This document shows positions 56,257 through 64,000 of a DNA stretch of 64,000 nt, piece after piece; the first letter of the stretch is position 1; each line of letters begins with the position of its first letter. This stretch comes from Effrenium voratum (Eukaryota; Sar; Dinophyceae; Suessiales; Symbiodiniaceae). Below the pieces are notes generated by a model that was not told the DNA's origin, made no database searches, and was given only the letters and a program-made list of their open reading frames with translations. The stretch spans positions 322,241 through 386,240 of the forward strand of contig CAUJNA010003819.1 in NCBI GenBank assembly GCA_963377175.1. Direction: 5' to 3'. Position numbers and translations under genes: made by a program.

Positions 56257-57854
56257 ATTCGTTCTTTCGCCAAAACAGCATATTTGCGCTTCCTTTTGTA
56301 AACCCCGGACGAAGGAATCTTGCCTGTGAGAGAAAAACCCTGGCCAATCTCCGCTGCAATATTGGAATCCGCATAATCCATTTCCTGAAGCAGGCGGCTC
56401 AGCAAGACCAACCTTTTTCCTTTCAAGATACTGCGGCGAACATCAGACATATCCTCTCTCAAAGCCTTCTCTTCGTTTGAGAGGTCGACCGCCAGCTGAA
56501 GCCATCGCCTCATCGTTGCCGTGCGATCCCTGCCCAACTCGTCTTCCGAGAGCTCAGCATTCCTACGAATTGCGCTTTTCAGCTCAACTGGGAGTCCGCT
56601 CACAAGATTCTTCGGGTGTTCAACAGATGCGGCCTTGGAAATGAACTCCTCAGGCGACCAAGGAATCCCAACAATGTAGAGCGCCTCATGCACAACTGAA
56701 CCGACCTGTGAGGGAAAAGAATTTTCGCTCTCATGCAAAGCATCCCCGTTTTCACAGTCTTGGACACCTTCGTTGCAGGCTCTGACACCCCCATGCCACT
56801 GCCTGCGCAATACCCGAGCTCCAGGCGGCAAAGAAGCCAAGCCGGGAGTCGCTCTGCAATTTGCGGGAATGCACCATTCAAGCGAAATTTTGGTCGGCAA
56901 GTTCACAGCCAGCGGCGTGATCAATTCGATGATCTGCCTAAACTCAGAGACAAGCGGAGGCAGCTTCTTTCCGCGAGGCTGCTTGCCAACAGAGGCTTGT
57001 GCCAGGTGTATAGCGCTACCAGCATTTGAGTCTCCAAGAGAGGAAGGCACATCCGTAACCCCAAGAAACAAAAGCTGTCTCCTGAAGTAGTCTGCCATGG
57101 ACTTGCAAAGTTCCAGCGGATATGCAGTTTCCAGCGAGGTTGTCCAAACACCATGCTGCAGCCCCCACGGCTGATGTTCATGCGACCCATCGCAGAAAGA
57201 TTCCAGGTGCTGAAACTCCGGTATCGAATGAACCAGCCTGGTGGTTTTCTTGCGTTCACCGCCGTATTGACAATGATCGAACAGCACATGCATGAAAGGC
57301 AGCTGACCAGCCCGTCGCTTCCAGAAACGGGTATCCCAGAAATAAGACCGTTGCGGATTTTCAGTTGACGAAAAAATACCACGCTGAAAGCAATGCTCGA
57401 TAATCTGACTCGTCGCCATGTAAAGGCAGTTGGCTGACTGCACCCGCCCTTGCAAAGCGTCTGATAAACCTGCCAGACCATCCGGTTGTGCGTCCGACCT
57501 GGCTGCTGGCGGGTCAAAACCGTCTTCCCTTCGAATATCTCGAGCGCGACTTGCCGCGCCACATGGAGGGGCACAATGTACCCAAGCTACGTCTTCATCA
57601 TCCAGCATGTTCATCAACAAGTTGAAATCCGAAGCCTTCGTCAAATCGAGCTTTACCATGGGCGCCCTCACCTGCTTGTGAATGATATGATCAATACCCA
57701 CTGACTGATTCATGCCAAGTCTTCTGACTGAAGCCGTCAGCCTTCCCGTGCCAGCGAAGACTTCTATGAAGACCAAATCGCTGACACACTTGCCTTGCAA
57801 CCTGCTCATCGCTCTATTCACGAAGCCATCATCAAACTGATGGCGTGAAACCAC
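56172..57854 (-). pseudogene. C5-cytosine-methyltransferase-like domain fused upstream of the RT
   Basis: 560 codons open. Residues 29-37 FIEVFAGTG match the SAM-binding motif I of C5 DNA methyltransferases (D/E-h-F-A-G-x-G). Residues 93-100 HCAPPCGA place a Pro-Pro-Cys where motif IV has the catalytic Pro-Cys, and S-T-E-N-P near residue 165 resembles motif VI (E-N-V). The target-recognition region is not recognisable. The C-terminal half, ending in MWEFWLALAVAE, leads by a frame change at about 56200 into the RT opening, so the original protein was probably methyltransferase-RT-RNase H. Retrotransposon-borne cytosine methyltransferases have been reported in dinoflagellates; classical DIRS elements carry a Dam-type domain after RNase H instead. 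Confidence 0.6.
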
Positions 57855-57866
57855 TGCACTCTCTAG

Positions 57867-59095
57867 TCAGTTGCTGTTTGCTGCAGGGTGATCCTGCATG
57901 CTGTGATTCTTCCCACATTTAGGCTCAGCGCACACATGGAGTCCACGCGGACACTGGGCTCCCGGCTTCACTTTATGTGGACAGCCGCAAGCCATGTTGT
58001 ATCCGAAACACACCGGTTTCCCAGATCTGGTTTGCGTCATCTTGCCCACTAGCTCCGCCGGAATATTGCGAGGACCACCCTTTTTGCTTTTGCCACCTCC
58101 TTTCTGGAAATTCGAACGCTGGCTTGAGCTCCCATCAGATTGACGCTTGGTTGCATCCGAAGCGGTGGAGGAACTCTGGGTCGGTAAAGGCAGCAAATAG
58201 AAAGAAACCTTGGGTTCTGTCTGAAGATTCGGAAATTGGGCGTCCAGCGGCAATGAACCATCGTCCAGCCGCCTGACACCACCTGGCAAAAGTTCTGCCA
58301 ATCGAATCCACGCCTGTCGATCTGCTTCCAATACTTGACGTACTGATGTTCTAGGGGGAGCCTGCGATTGCAAATGCCTGACCAGAAAACTGTTATAGCT
58401 TTCCATGACTGCAAAACTCACAACGCCCGTCAAGTCCAACGCCAGCGCCCTTCGTAAGAGTGCCTGTGTCAGAAGGAGCTCCGAGTGAGTTTCACAAGTG
58501 ACCTTGCTCTTGCCGTCTTTCACCTGAAGGCGCTGGTGAGCATGTATGGCGATCTCCTTGACAAACCTGGACGGGGGCATGTACATGACCACGTTCTTCT
58601 CAACCATTTGCAGCGCAAAGTCGTAACAGCAATGACCACATTCTGCCTCGCCGACCAAACTCCTCCCTGCCAGTCTTTGCTTCTGTTCATTGATTCGTGA
58701 AACACGCTCAGCCATGGGAAGTTCCTTGACGCCAGATTCAGCACCATGCCCTTGATTTCTGAAATAGCCAAGGTGTGAGCCACAAAGAGCAGACGTCTAA
58801 GAGATGCCACGACACCAAGAGGTACATCCTGTGGGGCACTTGAATCAAGCAATTCTCGAAGCTCCTGTGTCGAAGCCGAATCGCCTGGGTTCCCCAGTGA
58901 AAATGCAAGCGTCCCCAAAGTGTTAATCCCTTGGTTCTGTAACACCTGCATTGAATCCGCCGGCAGCTTGAACTCGCGACATTTCTCCTGAAACACCGCC
59001 TCAGACTCAAGCAGAGAAACCATGGCACTCACGGCTGATCGGAAACAGCTGCGCCCTTCTGAAATCCAACCTCTTGTAAATTTGAAACGGTGCAA
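57867..59095 (-). pseudogene. Gag-like protein with Cys/His cluster, one frameshift
   Basis: The N-terminal part (frame open 59095-58520) includes VSLLESEAVFQEKCREFKLP and GINTLGTLAFSLGNP. At about 58730 the frame changes to MAERVSRINEQKQRLAG and continues to a stop at 57869-57867. The last 45 residues hold a Cys/His cluster (CFGYNMACGCPHK ... CPRGLHVCAEPKCGKNH), a CCCH-like zinc site suited to nucleic-acid binding. It precedes the methyltransferase-RT frame by 12 bases. It probably packages the element RNA. Family known to me only as the usual partner of such dinoflagellate elements. Confidence 0.6.
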
Positions 59096-59116
59096 AGCTC
59101 ATGCTAATGAAACACC

Positions 59117-59480
59117 ATGAAAAAACGACACTCACATGTCTATCCTCTGACGAGGAGGCTTGAGCCAGTCCGAGACCAGCACATGACGTGTCTAGCGACA
59201 CTTGGACTAAGACTCTACATTTGCTTCCCGTTGGGTCAACAAAAGGCCACCTTCTTGTGCGGGAGGCGTCTCACAAGTGATTCAATCCAATTTGAAGGCA
59301 CAATCTTCCATGAGTCGTGCCAGTGTGACACAAGCAAGCCGTTGAGAGACATCGGCTCGTGTGTGAGTTTCATGGAAGCGCGAGCGAAAGCCTCGTCCTC
59401 AAGAGAGGCGATCGGACGGCGACGGAAATTGATGAGGGAGTCAAAAATATGTGCGTCGGCTGTAGACGCAAGGGCATCGC
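59117..59480. other. Spacer between recombinase and Gag-like genes
   Basis: About 360 bases with no recognised feature; possibly promoter or leader for the Gag-like frame. Confidence 0.3.
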
Positions 59481-61530
59481 TTAGATGCCTGTCTGAGTGA
59501 CAGTGTTTTTGGGACGCTGTGTCACGTGATTTGCTCCTCTCGTTGGAGAGTCGCTAGACTCACCAAATGAGATGAGGTCGTTAGACCTCCGGTTCTTGTA
59601 AACATCACAGTTCGGCTTCCAACTCCGAACCACAGCCTCGGCAGACACCATGCCTGCGCTCTGCCTATCAGCAACCTCATCCAGGGATTCTTCCGTGGAC
59701 GATGTCGATGAGCTGCTCGAGCTGGACGACTCTAACGAGTTCGCACTAGCCCCGACGCTTTCAGCATCTCCCAAGTCATGCGGCCCTTGCCCATCCGCTG
59801 AGCCTTCAAGTTCGCCACGATACTCGGAGGCCTGGTCGGGAGGCATTGGGCTGCCACTCAAACGCTCTGCCCTTGCATCCTCGTTCCAGGAAATCATGCC
59901 GCTGCGGGTCGAATCCGGAAGGAATATCTTCCTACGGACAGCATCCAGAACCTCGCAAAAAGTGCGAAGAGGGGCCGACTGCAGATCTCGCGAATACGTA
60001 ACAAGCGCCTTCTCCTGACATGCTGCGGTGGCCCAAAACATGCCGGGCCTCCTCACCAACTCCATATTTTGCAAGCCATGACAAAGGCGTGGCTTTGATG
60101 CCATGTGCTGTGAATCCTTCCGGAAAAGTCCCGACACACGTCTCAACCAGCCTTGAAGCCCACTTCCTGACCTCGTCAGTCTTGATAGGCCGGCCTGTCA
60201 AGTCACCTGCCGGGCTTGGAGCCCGGAAGAGAGGACCTGTCCAAGCACCACCCAGAGGCAGGCCTATATCAATGCACACTTGAACGAAAGACTTGCCCCA
60301 GCTCGCATCACTCAAACCAAAAATTGGAGCCACCAGTATAGGTGGGATTCCCAGCGCAGCCGTGACACGAGCAGACTTGTGATCAAAGGTGTGCACCTCT
60401 ATAAAGCCAGCTCTGGCTGAGCCCCCGACTATATCCGCGAAGTCTGAAACTCGTGCCCTGCTGTAAAGCAAGAAAAGAATACAGCCTGCTCCATACCTGT
60501 CTGTCAGGCTGAACCTTCCATCAACCAAAACGCTTTCAAGAGCCAAGACCTCTTGCACAGTCAGCACACGACTTTGCTTGCGTTCCTTGCATACAAACTG
60601 AGCTCCACGCACAATACCCGATATCCATGGGGTCGTCAAAGCGTCACCACCCGACATCCCCAAAACGTGCCGACAGAAATTGACCGTTTGCATGAAATCC
60701 TTCACGGCACCCATCATGCCATTGTCCCTCAAATGTCGTAGATATGCAAACAAGCTCTGCTTTGTAACCGGGAAGAATTGCTGACCAAAAATGCCTTCGC
60801 AGAACTTCAAGTATCTCAGAAAGGATAGAGCTCGCTTACGCAAAGTGCTGGTGGCCTTTCCTGAGAAGACGTCCTTAATAAAGGATAACTGTTCTGCAAC
60901 ACTCGCACACTCTGCAACACTTGCACCACACGCAGTTGCATCCGGGCCGGAGCGCAATATAGCCAACCAACGTTTGCAAACTACCTCACGTGATACGTCA
61001 TCCGAGGCAGGCGTCCAGGTAGATCTGAAGGCTATGCAGCTGTCAAAAATTGTTTCCCCGCATTGCGAAATACCATGTCCCTCGGTTCCAACTGCAACTC
61101 CAGCGTCTGGTTCAGCATTGCGTGGATCCAAATGCTCAATTCTGGGAACCATCAATGGAAAACTATGCAAAGCAGCTGTTCCAAACACTTCAGCCATGAC
61201 GCCCTTCTCCCAAGGTAGCTCCACCTTTGAGTGCTTGACCCGTGCTTCAAAGAAAGCTCTTGAACGATCCCTCTTCGTCTGGCTAGCGTCTCCCGCCGAC
61301 GCCTTAGCAGCTGCAACACCACAACCCGTCGGCGAAGCATTATAGTCCGCACCCTCCATACCGGTTCGTTGTTCGTGTTCAGGTTCTTGCCCGCTTCCCA
61401 AACACGGACAATCATCCAAAGGAACGCCAGAAGATTGCATCTCGACACCGGTACCAGCGATGACTTCCTGAAGAAATTCCTCCAGGTTTTCATCGCCTGC
61501 CATTGCACCCCCCTGTTGCAAAAATTTCAC
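59481..61530 (-). pseudogene. Tyrosine recombinase of the DIRS element, one frameshift
   Basis: The first frame (532 codons, 61530-59932; the Met at 61503 is an equally good start) contains the core-binding part and the catalytic Arg in LLYSRARVSDF (about residue 358), then HGIK (His 476, Lys 479) and LGH (His 501). Near 60015 the frame changes and the nucleophile appears as VTYSRDLQSAPLRTF in the frame that runs to 59481, followed by a Ser/Glu-rich tail. The R, H-x-x-K, H, Y order is the tyrosine-recombinase signature. The enzyme would integrate the circular DNA intermediate. In element sense it lies first, directly after repeat B, unlike the usual last position. Confidence 0.8.
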
Positions 61531-61742
61531 TGTTGTTCAGTGCGTTGCAACAAAGGGGAACCCACCACACCCACCCACTCGAGAAGAATGGCAACGACGG
61601 CGCCATTTACATGCATAAATGACAAACCTTGCAAAGAACCAATAAAGCAAGGCACACGGAAATTCACCAACAAAAAAGTGAATTTCCCACAAAGGAACAA
61701 AGGGGGCTCAGAAATAAAGACACATCCACCTTTGGTTGACGT
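61518..61742. repeat. Split direct repeat B2 (225 bases)
   Basis: Right-hand copy on the + strand; the 5' end of the element in coding sense. Confidence 0.95.
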
Positions 61743-61789
61743 TAGTTAGTCCTACGATACAAGTACGTAACGACTACTCCTAAGAAAAC

Positions 61790-62321
61790 ATGTTTGAAGG
61801 AGGTCCTGGACAACGGAGAGGTAACTGACGGCACGCACGTCACTGCAGGGAGCCTCCGGCAACAACGCGGCAGCCATCCAGTCCCTGGACGACCGAGTCA
61901 CCGCCGAGCTGGCCTCAAAGCTGGACAGCAGCGCGCTGGCGCCGGCAATCGCGCCCCTAGCCACGGCGGCGGCCCTGGCCACCACGGACGGACAGGTGGC
62001 TGCGCACGGAAGCAGCCTCGCTGACCACGGGTCTCTCCAACAAGGCAGACCAGTCGGCCTTCGACGTGCTGGAGGGCGTGGTGGCCACCGGACGGCGTGG
62101 ACCTGAAGCTGTCCAACTACAGCACCACGGCGGCCATGAACGGCTCCATCGCCTCGGCCAACAACGCCACGCTGGCCACGGCGGCGGCCAACTACGGCCT
62201 CAAGACGGTGGTGGACCAGCACTCCCTAGACATAGCGGCGAGGATCACACCGCTGGAGGTCGACACCACCTCCTCACAAGTGGACGCGCTGTTGGGAGAC
62301 TACCGAAGCGTTTCGGCTTGA
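61790..62321 (+). pseudogene. Fibre-like gene, broken copy
   Basis: The ATG at 61790 starts MFEG as in the intact copy at 63699. Relative to that copy it lacks 20 bases after gga (cctgtcacggg...) and about 60 bases after gcagg, and has further indels. Readable parts are DDRVTAELASKLDSSALAPA, LATAAALATTDGQVAAHG and KLSNYSTTAAMNGSIASANN, with a last frame ending LLGDYRSVSA before TGA. The deletions fall between short repeats (gga, gcagg). The retrotransposon end lies 47 bases upstream. Confidence 0.65.
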
Positions 62322-62633
62322 CGAAGCTCCAGGTCGCGCAGGCTCCTCTCTCTGCCTGGTATTTCGCTTTCTTATGAGCGCCACAATGTCTGTCTGTGCT
62401 TCGTTTTCCTTGTCGGGTTTGTGTGTTCTGGGTGGTTCGTTGTCTGTTCGCTGTCTGTGATCCATTGTGTCGCTCATACGACTTCTTTGTCTCTTGTCTC
62501 ACTTCACCAGTATCCGATGTACATTTGGTTTCGTGACCGATGGCAATTGCCCCAAGGCGCGCAGGTGACAAAAAAACTTTGCAGAGCACTCTCCTTTGCA
62601 GAGCACTCTCCTCAGAGCACGCTTCTTTGCAGA
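62322..62633. other. 3' region of the broken fibre-like gene
   Basis: No ORF of note. A local triplication of gcagagcactctcct (62581-62635) ends in the conserved 31-base block. Confidence 0.4.
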
Positions 62634-62664
62634 GCAGTAGTAAGGAAAGACTGCTTATAGGGAC
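62634..62664. repeat. Conserved 31-base block, copy 2
   Basis: gcagtagtaaggaaagactg then cttatagggac; see 53431-53461. Confidence 0.8.
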
Positions 62665-63399
62665 CTATTAATTTTGGTTTTTTGCTCCCCAAACCCTGCA
62701 AAACAGCCAAATTCTCCAACCAGCTGAACGTTTTTCCGATGTCACCGGTCTTTGTCACCACTCCGTTTTTGGTGCAAAAAGCGCTCAAAAAGGTCAACTC
62801 CGACAAGTTCATTTTTTCGTGTCAGACGTGAAAAGTGGTGCCTGAGCCTCCAAGTTCACTCGTTTTCCGCCGAAAACCGGCTCCAGACGTTCGCCGCTCC
62901 GAATTCCGTTTTCTGCCCCGAAAAGCCTGCGAATTCCAGCCCGCTGAACTCGTCACCGCTTCTCACCGCTTCGTCACCGCTCGCTTTTTGGGTGCAAAAG
63001 TGCGCAAAAGCGGCCCCAGTTCCGGACCTCGTTCTCCGCAGGGTTTTTCGCGGCCCGACAGCCCGCCGAGGAGGCTCGGAGCTGATGTCACCGCTCCGTC
63101 CGGCTCCGTTTTTGGTGCAAAAAGCGCTCAAAACGGTCGTCCGAAGAGTTTGTTTTTCCGTGTCGGACGGCAAGTCGGATGCCTGAGCCTTAAGTTTCGC
63201 TCGTTTTCGGTCGAAAGCGGGCTCCAGACGACCACTTTGCTCAGGATTCCGCTTTCGGCCCGGAAAACCGGCGAATTCCAGGGTTCTTCGCAAGTTAATG
63301 GAACCGGGTGATTCATCAATGGCTCATGGATGGGCAAGGTTGGCTCATGAATGGGCAAGGTCCGCAGGTCATAACCGCTGAGACAAGTGCCCTTCGCCG
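62665..63399. repeat. Intergenic repeat units of the array, copy 2
   Basis: Units beginning ccgtttttggtgcaaaaagc at 62763 and 63106, with the same landmarks as 53462-54000. A short direct repeat ggctcatgRatgggcaaggt occurs at 63322 and 63342. Confidence 0.75.
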
Positions 63400-63657
63400 G
63401 CCAATTCATCATGAGGCCGAGGTGTCCCAAGCGTTTTGACCGACGCCATCGGTCAATTCATCAGAGGTCTCATAAGTGAAGGACCTCGCTTCATTTCATG
63501 CCCAGTGTCCGACGCCATCGGACACTGCGTCATTCCACACTTCGCGTACAGGTAGGGGCTGTTGCGAGATGATATATAATTATACCACCCAGCGCTACGA
63601 AGGCCCCGAATGACCCATAGCGACTCAAGGGAGGGCGTGTTGCGAAAGTACAACACC
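63400..63657. promoter_or_regulatory. Conserved upstream block of the fibre-like genes, copy 2
   Basis: Contains ttgaccga-cgcca-tcggtcaa (63436-63456, 8-base arms) and agtgtccga-cgcca-tcggacact (63504-63526, 9-base arms), two hairpins with the same five-base loop, then gatatataattata (63571-63584) and the accacccagcgctacgaagg block. It ends about 42 bases before the ATG. Probably the promoter/5' leader of the downstream gene. Confidence 0.65.
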
Positions 63658-63698
63658 CATGCGTTACGAATTCGTGTAACACCTACTCCTAAGAAAAC

Positions 63699-64000
63699 AT
63701 GTTTGAAGGACCTGTCACGGGCAACATCCCGGAGGTCCTGGACAACGGAGAGGTAACTGACGGCACGCACGTCACAGCAGGACAGCTGGCCCTCGCTCTG
63801 ACGCCCTACGCCCAAGTAACTGACCTGGCGGTGAACACGGCAGCCTCCGGCAACAACGCTGCTGCCATCCAGTCCCTGGACGACCGAGTCACCGCCGAGC
63901 TGGCCTCAAAGCTGGACAGCAGCGCGCTGGCGCCGGCAATCGCGCCTCTGGCCACGGCGGCGGCCCTGGCCACCACGGACGGACAGGTGGCCGCGCACGG
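63699..64000 (+). CDS. Fibre-like Ala-rich protein, 5' part (runs off the window)
   Basis: The ATG at 63699 opens 100 codons without a stop to the window end. It reads MFEGPVTGNIPEVLDNGEVT, then DGTHVTAGQLALALTPYAQV, and later SKLDSSALAPAIAPLATAAA. Strong GC3 bias. The periodic Ala/Leu/Thr/Asp pattern resembles the shaft of trimeric phage or virus fibres; no family is assigned. The same start and leader (ctactcctaagaaaacatg) precede the broken copy at 61790, so the gene belongs to a tandem family. Confidence 0.7.
   Translation, partial: MFEGPVTGNIPEVLDNGEVTDGTHVTAGQLALALTPYAQVTDLAVNTAASGNNAAAIQSLDDRVTAELASKLDSSALAPAIAPLATAAALATTDGQVAAH

Larger units (their letters stand above)
54263..61742 (-). 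mobile_element. DIRS-order retrotransposon with split direct repeats
   Basis: On the + strand the order is A1 - 52-base spacer - B1 - A2 - coding - B2. In element sense (minus) it is B, ORFs, A, B, A. Such split direct repeats characterise PAT/Ngaro-type members of the tyrosine-recombinase (DIRS) order, which integrate from a circle without target duplication. Coding order in element sense is tyrosine recombinase, Gag-like, methyltransferase-like, RT, RNase H. Comparison with the uninterrupted array copy (63636-63700) places the ends at ...caacacc|cttattcc and gacgt|tagttag. All reading frames are broken. Confidence 0.85.

Overview
The window looks like nuclear DNA of a dinoflagellate, most probably a Symbiodiniaceae-type symbiont (inference). 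The reasons are short exons with almost only G or C at third codon positions, non-canonical GC and GA splice donors beside GT, AG|G exon junctions, introns filled with small inverted-repeat elements and microsatellites, and a tyrosine-recombinase retrotransposon of the kind common in these algae. No bacterial operons, CRISPR arrays or rRNA genes were seen.

Region 1 (about 2.8-46 kb, minus strand) is an intron-rich gene or pair of genes that leaves almost no long ORFs. I found more than 25 candidate exons of 32-138 bases separated by introns of about 0.5-8 kb. From 15.69 kb down to a stop codon at 2795 the exon phases fit together, apart from one exon end I could not place. The last four exons carry an H-x-D ... 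H ... K arrangement as in 2-oxoglutarate/Fe(II) oxygenases of the prolyl-4-hydroxylase type. Exons between 27.4 and 20.2 kb spell a second oxygenase-like stretch resembling cupin_8/JmjC domains. It is not settled whether this is one transcript or two. The introns hold at least five dispersed families with inverted repeats (possible introners or MITEs), many simple repeats, a degraded LTR element at 27.55-33.9 kb, and an AT-richer block at 35.4-37.5 kb with a striking pair of palindrome pairs.

Region 2 (46-50.9 kb) holds microsatellites, a 285-base tandem duplication and no gene I recognise.

Region 3 (50.9-54.26 and 61.74-64.0 kb) is a virus-like or Polinton-like gene array. It has a frameshifted putative virion-like protein, a lysine/proline/alanine-rich protein with an AT-hook-like start, a convergent minus-strand fragment, and then two copies of an alanine-rich fibre-like gene. 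The first copy (61.79 kb) is broken; the second (63.70 kb) is open to the window end. Both are preceded by the same conserved upstream block.

Region 4 (54,263-61,742) is a DIRS-order retrotransposon inserted into that array between the upstream block and the first fibre-like gene. Its repeats are split direct repeats (B-ORFs-A-B-A in element sense). Reading on the minus strand it carries a tyrosine recombinase, a Gag-like protein, a C5-cytosine-methyltransferase-like domain, a reverse transcriptase and RNase H. All are frameshifted, and the reverse transcriptase lacks the segment that should hold its YxDD motif, yet the repeat copies look identical by eye. This suggests a recent insertion of an already defective copy.
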